Notes under the pieces: generated by a model
What the model was told of the DNA's origin: nothing
What the model saw: only the letters and a program-made list of their open reading frames with translations
Databases searched by the model: none
In this document: piece by piece, positions 8,116-15,705 of the stretch
Numbering within the stretch: position 1 is the first letter of the stretch
Layout of the letters: every line of letters begins with the position of its first letter
NCBI RefSeq assembly: GCF_004765815.2
Contig: NZ_ML974127.1
Span: 1,032,927-1,096,926, forward strand
Length of the DNA: 64,000 nt
Reading direction: 5' to 3'
From: Halorussus salinus
GTDB taxonomy: Archaea; Halobacteriota; Halobacteria; Halobacteriales; Haladaptataceae
Made by a program: the position numbers and the translations under genes

Positions 8116-8406
8116 ATGGAAATTACGCAGATTGGCAAAGCACTGTCAAGCGAAACTCGAATCAAAATCCTTGATATCGTATCGGAGAACGGCCATTCGT
8201 CTATCGAGACGTTCGAGAAGTACGGCGAGGAATACGAAGACGACAAGCGCCGGGAGACGATATATCGGGAACTGGAAAACCTCGTGAAGGCCGGACTACT
8301 CTCCAAAGAGTACGACGAGACCGACAGTCAGATAGTGTACCGACTCAAGCATCAAGGACTGGTAATCAATATCGACTCCGTAACTGTAGAACCGCGTGAC
8401 GAATAA
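8116..8406 (+). CDS. small winged-helix (ArsR-like) regulator, possible controller protein
   Basis: A 96-residue DNA-binding protein. The opening IGKALSSETRIKILDIVSENG is the typical first helices of an ArsR-type winged helix; then a charged segment, then IYRELENLVKAGLLSKEYDE as recognition helix and wing, then a beta tail. No metal-binding Cys pair is visible, so metal sensing is unlikely. It is divergent from the HNH nuclease across 110 A/T-rich bases filled with inverted repeats. In many type II systems a controller protein times nuclease expression; this gene is placed for that role but is not of the classic bacterial C-protein (XRE-like) fold. Function in control is inference. Composition matches the insert (32 of 60 bases GC at 8221-8280) rather than the flank. 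Confidence 0.75.
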   Translation: MEITQIGKALSSETRIKILDIVSENGHSSIETFEKYGEEYEDDKRRETIYRELENLVKAGLLSKEYDETDSQIVYRLKHQGLVINIDSVTVEPRDE

Positions 8407-8477
8407 AATAATCTGGCTATCCGAGGTAGTAGAAATTATCTTTCGTGATAATTCGAGGCAACTATAATTCGGTCCGC

Positions 8478-8495
8478 GTCAGACGTACGTCTGAC
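8478..8495. promoter_or_regulatory. 18-bp perfect palindrome before the SHOCT gene
   Basis: GTCAGACGTACGTCTGAC is a perfect 18-base palindrome ending two bases before the ATG at 8498. A TATA-like box (ACTATAATTC, 8461-8470) is 28-37 bases before that ATG, so the palindrome overlaps the expected transcription start. This is the position of a repressor operator; the binder is unknown. Confidence 0.6.
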
Positions 8496-8497
8496 AC

Positions 8498-9121
8498 ATG
8501 TCGTCCCCCGGTGACGACGCCAGACGATACGCGTCGATGCTCGCCGAACGCGCGGACCACTGGTCGGTGACGACCGAACGACTGGCGGGGACTGCCGACG
8601 CAGTCGCCGATCTCTCGAATGCGCTCGTCACTGCGCTCGCCGACGGCGAGCGTCCGAAGTTCTGCTTCGAGGCCGACGAGACCGGCGTCGGGTTCGGCGA
8701 CCCGGAGGCGACCGTCTCGCCCGAGCGCGGCGGCGTCTACCTGCTGACCGACCGGCGGGTCTACCTCCGCTTGGGCGTCGGCGACGGCGACGACGAGTCA
8801 CTGAGCCTCCCGTACGCGGACATCGTCGGCGTGCGCAATCGGCACGGACGACGCCGCCACCGCATCGACCTCGCGGTGTCGGGAGCGAGATACTACCTCT
8901 GGGTCTCCTCGCGGTTCGACGCCGACGACGTGACCGCCGCCACCGAGTACGTTCACTACCGCCACACCGCTGAGACGCCCGACTCGGGCGGGAGCGGTTC
9001 GTCGTCCGGCGAGCCACAGAGCCTCCGCGAGCGACTGGAGCGACTCGGCGACGCGAAGTCGCGGGGACTCATCGACGAAGAGGAGTTCCAGCGCCGAAAG
9101 GACGAACTGCTCGACGGGTGA
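8498..9121 (+). CDS. PH-like and SHOCT domain protein, function unknown
   Basis: A 207-residue soluble protein. The middle (about 45-150) has the strand pattern of a bacterial PH-like domain (GGVYLLTDRRVYLRLGV, LSLPYADIVGVR, YYLWVSSRF). A Ser/Gly linker leads to a C-terminal SHOCT helix pair (LRERLERLGDAKSRGLIDEEEFQRRKDELL), a short module common at the ends of prokaryotic proteins and thought to mediate oligomerisation. GC returns to the host level here (42 of 60 bases at 8641-8700), marking the right edge of the lower-GC insert. The perfect palindrome over the promoter suggests single-gene regulation. No membrane segment or catalytic motif is visible. Confidence 0.75.
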   Translation: MSSPGDDARRYASMLAERADHWSVTTERLAGTADAVADLSNALVTALADGERPKFCFEADETGVGFGDPEATVSPERGGVYLLTDRRVYLRLGVGDGDDESLSLPYADIVGVRNRHGRRRHRIDLAVSGARYYLWVSSRFDADDVTAATEYVHYRHTAETPDSGGSGSSSGEPQSLRERLERLGDAKSRGLIDEEEFQRRKDELLDG

Positions 9122-9136
9122 CCGCGAGCGCCCGGC

Positions 9137-9397
9137 TCACTCCCCGAGGCGGTACTCCTCGTCGTCGGCTGACCCGCCGACGTACCCGAGCAACCAGTTC
9201 CACTTCTCGGGCACGGCGTCGCCCTTCGGCGCGTCGGCCATCCGCTCGGCGATGAACGTCGGACTCCACTCGACGCTCGCCGACTCTCGGAGTTCGACGG
9301 CGGCGTCCGCGACTCGCTCGGCATCGCGTTCGGCACCGAACTCCGCGGCGACCTTGGTCTCGACTTCGGTCCTGAACTCGTCGGGTCCGTCGGTCAT
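9137..9397 (-). CDS. small acidic haloarchaeal protein, function unknown
   Basis: An 86-residue acidic protein starting MTDGPDEFRTEVETK and containing WSPTFIAERMADAP and WNWLLGYVGGS. The ATG at 9397 is preferred over longer starts because upstream codons look non-coding and overlap the promoter of the divergent ABC gene. It converges on the SHOCT gene with a 15-base gap. I recognise no domain. Codon use and acidic composition support a real gene. Confidence 0.6.
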   Translation of the reverse strand: MTDGPDEFRTEVETKVAAEFGAERDAERVADAAVELRESASVEWSPTFIAERMADAPKGDAVPEKWNWLLGYVGGSADDEEYRLGE

Positions 9398-9482
9398 ACC
9401 CGTTTCTATCCGACCTCCGACACAAATAGTTGCTGGCGTCGGAACCGACGGGCTTAGGGCCGGACCGTCGTAAGGTTGCGAC

Positions 9483-10529
9483 ATGACCGAGCCACTCGTC
9501 GCCGAGGAGCTACGCAAGTCCTACGGCGACACCACGGCGCTCGACGGCGTCTCGCTGTCGGTCGGCGAGGGCGAGGTGTTCGGACTCATCGGCCCCAACG
9601 GCGCGGGCAAGACCACGCTCGTCCGGGCGCTGACCGGGACTACCGAGCCGGATTCAGGGTCGGTCTCGGTGTTGGGCACCGACCCCCAATCCGCCGACCG
9701 TCAGCGCCTCGGGTTGCTTCCCCAAGCGTTCGACCCGCCCGAGCGACTGACCGCGCGCGAGTTGGTCGCGTACTACGCTGGCCTCTACGACGAGGCGCGC
9801 GACCCCGAGACCGTCCTCGCGGAGGTCGGCCTCGACGCCGCCGACGACACGTGGTACGAGAACCTCTCGGGCGGCCAACAGCGTCGGACCTGCGTCGGGA
9901 CGGCGTTGGTCAACGACCCCGACCTCCTCTTTCTGGACGAACCGACCACCGGCATCGACCCGGCGGGGCGGCGCGCGCTCTGGGAACTGGTCGAAGACCT
10001 CGCAGACAGGGGCACTACCGTCTTCCTCACGACGCACTCGATGGAGGAGGCCGAGCGACTCGCCGACCGCGTGGGCCTGCTGGCCGACGGCGAACTCGCG
10101 GCGGTCGGTTCGCCCGCGGACCTCGTGGCCGAGTACGGCGGCCGGACGCGAATCGTGGTCGAACTGGACGCCGAGGCGGCGTCCGGGACCGCTTCCCCCG
10201 ACGCTGGACCCCCGTCCGCCGACGCCGCGGACGCGCTTGCGGACACCGACTTCGAGGTCGAAGCCGAGGACGGCAGGCTCGTCGTGACGGGCGTCCGGCC
10301 CGAGGAGATCGGCGAAGTCGTCGCGGCGCTGAACGACGGCGGCGTCGCCTACGACTCGCTGACGTGGACCGAACCCGACCTCGAAGACGCCTTCCTCCAG
10401 TTGACCGGGCAGTCGGTCGCGGCGAGCGAGGGCGTCGCGCTCGGCGGAACTGCGGCGACTGGCGGCGGTCACGACGCTAGGGACTCGGACCGCGACGGCG
10501 AGGCCGCGCTCGCGGGAGGAGACCGATGA
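9483..10529 (+). CDS. ABC-2 type transporter ATP-binding protein
   Basis: Nucleotide-binding subunit of an ABC exporter. The 348 residues contain Walker A (GPNGAGKTT, near 37-45), a Q-loop (LLPQAFDPPERLTARE), the signature LSGGQQRR and Walker B plus D-loop (LLFLDEPTTGIDPAGRR), followed by the switch His in FLTTHSMEEAERLAD. The region after about residue 210 is a C-terminal regulatory extension, with a variable acidic tail. The last four bases overlap the permease start (ATGA), so the two are translationally coupled. The family includes drug, daunorubicin-like and lipid exporters; the substrate cannot be inferred. Confidence 0.93.
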   Translation: MTEPLVAEELRKSYGDTTALDGVSLSVGEGEVFGLIGPNGAGKTTLVRALTGTTEPDSGSVSVLGTDPQSADRQRLGLLPQAFDPPERLTARELVAYYAGLYDEARDPETVLAEVGLDAADDTWYENLSGGQQRRTCVGTALVNDPDLLFLDEPTTGIDPAGRRALWELVEDLADRGTTVFLTTHSMEEAERLADRVGLLADGELAAVGSPADLVAEYGGRTRIVVELDAEAASGTASPDAGPPSADAADALADTDFEVEAEDGRLVVTGVRPEEIGEVVAALNDGGVAYDSLTWTEPDLEDAFLQLTGQSVAASEGVALGGTAATGGGHDARDSDRDGEAALAGGDR

Positions 10530-11326
10530 CGACGACCGGTCGAGTCCGCGCGGAGGCCAGCGCGGCGTGGCGGTCGTTCACCCGACGGCGGACCGCCGTC
10601 TTCTTCACGTTCTTTTTCCCGGTCATCCTCATCCTCATCTTCGCGGTGCTGGTCCAGACGAATCCGGGCGGGGGCGGCCTGTTCGCCGAACCGCCGGGCT
10701 ACTACTTGCCGGGCTACCTCGCTGTCGTGGTGCTGTTTACGCCCCTCTCGCGGGTCGGCTCGGAGGTCGCGCGCCACCGCGAGGGCAACCGCTTCGAGAA
10801 ACTGGCGACGACGCCGCTCTCGCGCGCCGAGTGGTTGCTCGCCCACACCCTCGTGAACGTCGCCATCATCGGTATCGCGGGCCTCCTCATCCTCGGGCTG
10901 ATGGCGCTGGTGACGGGGACCGCAACGCTGTCGCTCGGTCCGACGAATCTGGCGCTCGTGGCGGTCTTCGTCGCGTTCGCCGTCGCGCTGTTCTGCGGTC
11001 TCGGTGCGGTTCTTGGCGGACTGGCCGACTCGCAGGACGGGGTTATCGCGGCGAGCAACGCCATCGCGCTTCCCCTCCTCTTTCTGTCAGACACCTTCGT
11101 CACGCCCGACCTGCTTCCGGAGTGGTTCCAGCCCGCTGTCAACCTCTCGCCGCTAACGTACTTCGCTCGCGGGGTCCGGGAGCTAACCTACGTGCCAACG
11201 GGGAACGAAATCGTCCTTCCGGTCGTCACCTTCGGCGAGTCGTGGGAGTTCAATCTCACCGCCCTCGCAGTGCTGACGCTCGTCTTCTTCGCGGCGGGAA
11301 CCTACGCGATTCCCCGGACGGACTGA
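10526..11326 (+). CDS. ABC-2 type transporter permease
   Basis: Membrane subunit for the preceding ATPase. The 266 residues show the ABC-2 layout: a cytoplasmic N-terminal part (SFTRRRTAVFFTFFFPVILI) running into the first helix, an extracellular loop, then five helices, with the amphipathic connector GNRFEKLATTPLSRAEWLLAHT between helices 2 and 3. The motif NLSPLTYFARGVREL in the last loop is typical of the family. It starts inside the ATPase stop codon, so the stoichiometry is probably fixed by coupling. No substrate gene is nearby. Confidence 0.9.
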   Translation: MTTTGRVRAEASAAWRSFTRRRTAVFFTFFFPVILILIFAVLVQTNPGGGGLFAEPPGYYLPGYLAVVVLFTPLSRVGSEVARHREGNRFEKLATTPLSRAEWLLAHTLVNVAIIGIAGLLILGLMALVTGTATLSLGPTNLALVAVFVAFAVALFCGLGAVLGGLADSQDGVIAASNAIALPLLFLSDTFVTPDLLPEWFQPAVNLSPLTYFARGVRELTYVPTGNEIVLPVVTFGESWEFNLTALAVLTLVFFAAGTYAIPRTD

Positions 11327-11396
11327 CGAGTTCGGCCCGCTGGGTTTCGGAAAACGAACACGCGGTCGGTTCCGAACCCTCCGTCACTTCAGAACG

Positions 11397-11936
11397 CTAC
11401 TCCTCTTTTGCGCGAAGTCGCTCGCGGAACCCCTCCGACGCAGGGGTATCCGTGTCCGTCTCGTCGGTCACGCGAACCCCCCGCAACCGCAGGATTTCGG
11501 CCGCGTCGTCGGCGTCGCGTCCGGTGGGCGTCTCGATGTCGAGCGAGTCGCGGGTCTCGTCCTCGAACCGAACTCGGAGTTCGTCGTCATCCACGCGCTC
11601 GACGACTCGCACGTCGCGCAGTTCGACCGTCTTCGTCCGCGTCGAACGGTAGCCGAGGGCGAGGAGACCGAGACAGACGCAGGCGACCGCGAACTGCGAC
11701 GGCAGGTCCGCGTTCCCCGAGAGGACGGCCGGAACGTCGCGGAGCGCGCGGACGACGAACCACGCCGACCCGAGCGTCGAGAAGACGAACAGTGCGCGCC
11801 GTCCCGCGGCGTTGGTCGTCCAGCGGTCGCGCCAGTTCTCGCGGACCAGTTGGCGTGCGGACCCCGACAGTTCGAGTCGGCCGTCGCTCACCGTCGCCGT
11901 CCCGTGTGCGGTGCGGAACGTCCACTCGCCTGTCAC
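11397..11936 (-). CDS. membrane protein with two central helices, function unknown
   Basis: A 179-residue protein starting at GTG (MTGEWTFRTAHGTATVSDGRLELSG). The N-terminal strands and the C-terminal part (TVELRDVRVVERVDDDELRVRFED) look like halves of a PH-like fold around two membrane helices (about 48-66 and 78-96). The end is hydrophilic and Asp/Glu-rich. It converges on the ABC permease with a 70-base gap. Haloarchaea carry several uncharacterised proteins of this plan. No catalytic residues are recognisable. Confidence 0.65.
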   Translation of the reverse strand: MTGEWTFRTAHGTATVSDGRLELSGSARQLVRENWRDRWTTNAAGRRALFVFSTLGSAWFVVRALRDVPAVLSGNADLPSQFAVACVCLGLLALGYRSTRTKTVELRDVRVVERVDDDELRVRFEDETRDSLDIETPTGRDADDAAEILRLRGVRVTDETDTDTPASEGFRERLRAKEE

Positions 11937-12008
11937 GACTGTTCGCTCGACGCCGAGGGTCTTATGTCGATTGGTCGAGTCGAGGAGACCCGACCGAACG
12001 GACGCCCG

Positions 12009-12908
12009 TCAGTAGCCGAGGCCGGTCAGTCGCTCGCGGAGTCCCGCGGCGTAGCGGTCCTCCTCGAAGTACAGCAGGTGTTCGAGAAGTGGAACCAACT
12101 GGTACACTGCACACCGCTCGTCCCGAAATCCGGCCTCGATGCCGCGCTCGTCGTCGTAGGTCTCGAAGAAGGCGTCGCCGAACGACCCGCCGAAATCGAC
12201 GTACGCGAGTTCGACCTCGGCGTGGCCGAAGTAACAGGCGGGGTCGAGGAGCGCCCGAACCGCCCCGTCGGCCGCGAGGACGTTGTTCGCCCACACGTCG
12301 CCGTGGAGCAGGGCCGCGGGCGGGTCGTCGGGGAGCAGCGAGTCGAGGTCGCCCGCGAGCGCGTCGAGTCGCTCGGCGAGGGGCGGCGAGAGGAGTCCCT
12401 CCTCGCGGGCTTTCGCGGCGAAGTGGTCGAGTCGCCGGTCGCGGAAGAACGCGACCCACGAGTCGGTCCACGGGTTCGGTTGGCGGTAGGGGCCGGTCAG
12501 TGTGTCGCGCGGGAAGCCGAATTTTCCCTCCGTCTTCCGCCCGTCTTCGCCCCGCGGATGCTCGCCGTGGAGCGCCGCGAGGAGACCGGCCGCGTCGCGT
12601 TCGACCGCCGGAGAAATTTCGCTGTCGCCCGCGACGTACTCCAAGACCAGCAGGTCGTCGTCGCGGTGGAATACCTCGGGCACCGGCAGTCCGCGGTCGG
12701 CCAGAAATTCGAGCATGAACGCCTCCACGTCGAGGGGCGTCTCGCCGGTCTTGGCCGCCACGGTCCGGCCGTCCGCGAGGGTCACGCGGACGACCCGGCC
12801 GACCTCGCCGCCGTCGAGTTCCGCCACGGACTCGACTCCGGTTCCGAGGGCATCCCGGACGCGCTCGGACAGCGCGCGCAACGGTCGGTCGTCTCCGTCG
12901 CTGCTCAT
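12009..12908 (-). CDS. fructosamine kinase family protein
   Basis: A 299-residue member of the fructosamine-3-kinase/aminoglycoside phosphotransferase fold, which phosphorylates sugar adducts on proteins so that they break down. Landmarks: VAAKTGE for the ATP-binding lysine (about 51), LVLEYVAG hinge, LLHGDVWANNVLAADG with the catalytic loop Asp, and LLDPACYFGHAEVELAYVDFGGSF, matching the family's DPA.YGHRE.DLA block. The ATG at 12908 overlaps the stop of the upstream membrane gene by four bases. Protein deglycation is the family role; the actual substrate here is untested. Confidence 0.88.
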   Translation of the reverse strand: MSSDGDDRPLRALSERVRDALGTGVESVAELDGGEVGRVVRVTLADGRTVAAKTGETPLDVEAFMLEFLADRGLPVPEVFHRDDDLLVLEYVAGDSEISPAVERDAAGLLAALHGEHPRGEDGRKTEGKFGFPRDTLTGPYRQPNPWTDSWVAFFRDRRLDHFAAKAREEGLLSPPLAERLDALAGDLDSLLPDDPPAALLHGDVWANNVLAADGAVRALLDPACYFGHAEVELAYVDFGGSFGDAFFETYDDERGIEAGFRDERCAVYQLVPLLEHLLYFEEDRYAAGLRERLTGLGY

Positions 12909-13522
12909 CGACGCCCGACGACGAGGGGTGCCAGCGCCACGACGTACTCCTCGACGCCGTAGACGTGGTTGAGCATGAAGTACGTCACGATGCCGAGCGC
13001 GAGGCTCAGCCCCCACGCCGCAACCGCGATGCGGCCGACCTTCGCGTGGGCGGTGTCCCGGAGTTCCGAGGGCGTGTGGGTGAGTCCGAGGACGACCGCG
13101 TGGACGACGACCGGGACCGACACCGCCGAGAGGACGATGTGGATGGCCAACATCACGAGATAGCCGTAGTAGGCCAGCCCGCTCGCGTCGATGTGCTTCT
13201 CGCCGCCGCCGCCGAGTTTGGTCAGGTAGAGAACCAGAAACAGGATGATGAGCGAGAACGCGGTCAGCATCGCGGCCCGGTGCTTGCGGACCTCGCCGCG
13301 CTTTATCCACAGCACGCCGAGGAGGATGGCGGTCAGCGCGAACGTGTTCACCACGGCGATACCGTGGCTCAGCAGGTCCACGGTCGCGCGTTCGAGTTCC
13401 GGGTAGATGGGTAAGACGCCCGCGAACGTCCCGAGGACGAGGACGTAGCCCAGCACCGAGAGGACCGCGGTCACGGCCCGCGGGTTGTCCTTGACCCGCC
13501 GCTTCGCAGTCGAAGTAGCCAT
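12905..13522 (-). CDS. DUF420 (CtaM-like) membrane protein
   Basis: A 205-residue protein with five or six hydrophobic helices and the family's histidines (LLSHGIAVVNTFAL, RGEVRKHRAAMLTAF, LAIHIVLSAVSVPVVVHAVVLGLTH, HAKVGRIAVAAWGLSL). DUF420 proteins are known as CtaM in Bacillota, where they are needed for activity of the heme-A-type oxidase. Here it is not next to the cox genes but is coupled by an ATGA overlap to the fructosamine kinase gene, an odd pairing. A role in oxidase maturation is inferred from family. Start is ATG. Confidence 0.85.
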   Translation of the reverse strand: MATSTAKRRVKDNPRAVTAVLSVLGYVLVLGTFAGVLPIYPELERATVDLLSHGIAVVNTFALTAILLGVLWIKRGEVRKHRAAMLTAFSLIILFLVLYLTKLGGGGEKHIDASGLAYYGYLVMLAIHIVLSAVSVPVVVHAVVLGLTHTPSELRDTAHAKVGRIAVAAWGLSLALGIVTYFMLNHVYGVEEYVVALAPLVVGRR

Positions 13523-13617
13523 GGTCGGGCGTTAGGACTACCGTCTCAAGTGTGTTGCTGTCCGCCCTGACGGGCGCGAGCGAGTTCCGTCGCGCCCGAG
13601 AGCGCGAATCGCGCGAA

Positions 13618-13628
13618 CCTTTAAATCC
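13618..13628 (+). promoter_or_regulatory. TATA box of the TctA-like permease gene
   Basis: CCTTTAAATCC is a strong haloarchaeal TATA-type box, 24-34 bases before the ATG at 13652, so the transcript is probably leaderless. Confidence 0.55.
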
Positions 13629-13651
13629 GAAGCCGGGACGAAGGTGGCCCG

Positions 13652-14893
13652 ATGGAGGTAGTCGGCGTCCGAATCGGACTCACCGTCGGTTCGTCAGCGG
13701 CGGCGCTCGCGTTCGTCCTCGGCGGTGTGGCTCTGGGAACCCTGAGCGGACTCACGCCCGGCCTGCACGTCAACAACCTCGCGCTCCTGCTGGCGTCGGT
13801 CGCGCCCGCGGTGCCCGGTCCGCCGCGACTCGTCGGCGCGGCGATGCTCGCGGCCGGGGTCGTCCACTCGTTTCTCGACGCGGTGCCCGCGCTGGCGCTC
13901 GGCGTGCCCGACGCCGCGATGGCCGCGAGCGCCCTGCCAGCCCACCGGCTCGTCATCGCGGGGCGAGGCCGCGAAGCGGTTCGGCTCTCGGCGCTCGGGA
14001 GCGGTCTCGCGGTCGCGCTCGCGGTTCCGCTGGCGGTCCCGGTCACGCGAGCGATGACCGTCGCCTACCCGACCGTCCGCGCGCACCTGCCGGTCGTCCT
14101 CGGTCTCGTCGTCGCGTTCCTCCTGCTCACGGAGGGGTCGGTCCGCGCGTTCTGCGGCGGCGCGGCCGGGTTCGCGGGGAGCGCGACGCTCGGGCACGCG
14201 ACGCTGGACCTGTCGCCCGCCGCGCCGCTCGACGCTGGCGGGATGCTCACGCCGCTGTTCGCGGGGCTGTTCGGCGCACCGGTCCTGCTGGAAGCCCTGT
14301 CGGGGTCGGGCGTGCCCGAGCAGGACGACGCGACTATCGCGGCCTCCCGGCGGACGGTCGGCCTGACCGCGGCGGCCGGAAGCCTCGCCGGAGCGGTCGT
14401 CGGCTACCTGCCGGGCGTCTCGTCGGCCGTCGCCGCGGTGCTGGCGCTCGCGCTCGTGCCGGGTTCGACCGACGCCCGCGGGTTCGTCGTGGCGACCAGC
14501 GGCGTCAACACCGCGAACACCATCTTCGCGCTCTTTGCGCTCTCGGCGCTCGGAACTCCTCGGACCGGCGTGATGGTCGCGCTACGGGAAGCGAAGGCTC
14601 CGGTCAATCTCCCGCTCCTGCTCGCCGCGGCGGGAATCGCGGGGTTGGCGGGCTTCCTGTTGGTCCTCTCGGTCGGCGACCGCTACCTCCGGACGGTCGG
14701 GGCCGTGGACCAGTTCCGGCTCTCGGTCGGCGTCCTCGTCCTGCTGGTCGGCCTGAGTTGGCTGTTCGCGGGGTGGGTCGGTGCGGCGGTGTTCGGCGTC
14801 GCCACGCTCGTCGGTCTCGTGCCAGCCCGGTTCGGTGCCCGGCGCGTCCACCTGATGGGGGTGTTGCTCGGGCCGCTGATGCTCGGCGCGTGA
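13652..14893 (+). CDS. TctA-like (COG1784) integral membrane permease
   Basis: A 413-residue hydrophobic protein with about ten helices. It has the family hallmark near the N-terminus (GTLSGLTPGLHVNNLALLL) and a second, inverted-copy version in the middle (AGAVVGYLPGVSSAVAAVLAL), a two-fold internal symmetry expected of TctA/DUF112 proteins. Bacterial TctA works with a binding protein TctC and small subunit TctB to import tricarboxylates; neither is nearby, and archaeal members usually stand alone, so the substrate is open. The gene is flanked by divergent and convergent neighbours and seems monocistronic. Confidence 0.8.
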   Translation: MEVVGVRIGLTVGSSAAALAFVLGGVALGTLSGLTPGLHVNNLALLLASVAPAVPGPPRLVGAAMLAAGVVHSFLDAVPALALGVPDAAMAASALPAHRLVIAGRGREAVRLSALGSGLAVALAVPLAVPVTRAMTVAYPTVRAHLPVVLGLVVAFLLLTEGSVRAFCGGAAGFAGSATLGHATLDLSPAAPLDAGGMLTPLFAGLFGAPVLLEALSGSGVPEQDDATIAASRRTVGLTAAAGSLAGAVVGYLPGVSSAVAAVLALALVPGSTDARGFVVATSGVNTANTIFALFALSALGTPRTGVMVALREAKAPVNLPLLLAAAGIAGLAGFLLVLSVGDRYLRTVGAVDQFRLSVGVLVLLVGLSWLFAGWVGAAVFGVATLVGLVPARFGARRVHLMGVLLGPLMLGA

Positions 14894-14913
14894 GAGCAGT
14901 TCGCGCTCGCCGG

Positions 14914-15399
14914 TCAGCCTTCCAAAATCCGCTTCGTCCGGCGGTGGCGGTCCCGGAACATCGGCTCGAAGCCGACCCACCCGAGCGGGCCGAACAGGTC
15001 CCCGACCACCGGAAGCCGGTACTCCACCCGGTCGCGCAGGAGCGTCCGGTCGTCGCCGTCGGCGTAGAAGTAGTGGGTGTGGTGCCACTCGGGGAACGGG
15101 CCTCCCTCCATCTGGTCCTCGAAGACCGCCGACCCCTCGCCCTCCTCGCGACGGACGATTCTCGAAGTCCACCGCTGGCGAGGACCCACGTCGAAGGGAC
15201 GCATCGACATCCGGACCGCCGTGCCGGGGTCCAGCACCGCGTCGTCGCCGAGGAGACCCCCGTCCGGACCGTGGACTCCCTCGACTCGGAGGTGCATCCA
15301 GTCGGGCGTGAGCGCCTCCAGCCCGTCGATTCGGGAGTGGAACTCCCACACCTCGCTGAGCGGCGCGTCGACCCGGACTTCGCGCTGGTACGTGGCCAT
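14914..15399 (-). CDS. SRPBCC (START-fold) family protein
   Basis: A 161-residue soluble protein of the START/Bet v1 fold, a hydrophobic-ligand pocket. The opening TYQREVRVDAPLSEVWEFHSRIDGLEALTPDW is the classic first strand and helix, and the end (LFGPLGWVGFEPMFRDRHRRTKRILE) is the long C-terminal helix. The ATG at 15399 gives the standard start; an in-frame start 30 bases upstream is possible. Such proteins in haloarchaea are often labelled cyclase/dehydrase-like. Ligand unknown. It is followed upstream by three 15-base tandem repeats. Confidence 0.8.
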   Translation of the reverse strand: MATYQREVRVDAPLSEVWEFHSRIDGLEALTPDWMHLRVEGVHGPDGGLLGDDAVLDPGTAVRMSMRPFDVGPRQRWTSRIVRREEGEGSAVFEDQMEGGPFPEWHHTHYFYADGDDRTLLRDRVEYRLPVVGDLFGPLGWVGFEPMFRDRHRRTKRILEG

Positions 15400-15435
15400 C
15401 AGTTCGGCGTAGGGACTGTAGGAACCCAATCCTTG

Positions 15436-15480
15436 CGGTCGCTCGGCGGGCGGTCGCTCGGCGGGCGGCAGCTCGACGGA
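15436..15480. repeat. three tandem 15-base units
   Basis: CGGTCGCTCGGCGGG is repeated exactly twice (15436-15450, 15451-15465) and a third time with changes (CGGCAGCTCGACGGA, 15466-15480). It lies in the gap before the START-fold gene, just past the end of the sugar ABC operon. Fifteen-base periodicity would keep a reading frame, but no gene is evident here. Confidence 0.8.
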
Positions 15481-15498
15481 CGGTCCCCTCGCCGACGC

Positions 15499-15705
15499 CT
15501 ACTCGCCGGTCAACAGGACGAAGACGCTCGTCAAGACGGCGGCGACGCCGACGGCTATCGCGGTCGGGTACGCGCCCCGGAGGTAGCCGACGGCCGCGAC
15601 CCCGGCGAGCGCGACCGCGAGAACGAGCAGTGGCGACGCCGCCGCGCGAATCCGACCGCCGAGTCGGCCGAGCGAGCGCGTCGTGGAGTCGAATCGTGGC
15701 GTCAT
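15499..15705 (-). CDS. 68-residue membrane protein ending the sugar ABC operon
   Basis: A basic N-terminus (MTPRFDSTTRSLGRLGGRIR) followed by two hydrophobic helices (about 24-42 and 48-66). Its ATG overlaps the stop of the importer ATPase gene by four bases (ATGA), so it is translationally coupled to the transporter. Nothing in the sequence tells its job; it may be a small accessory or stabilising subunit of the importer, or unrelated and merely co-transcribed. Overlap and helix pattern support a real gene. Confidence 0.6.
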   Translation of the reverse strand: MTPRFDSTTRSLGRLGGRIRAAASPLLVLAVALAGVAAVGYLRGAYPTAIAVGVAAVLTSVFVLLTGE

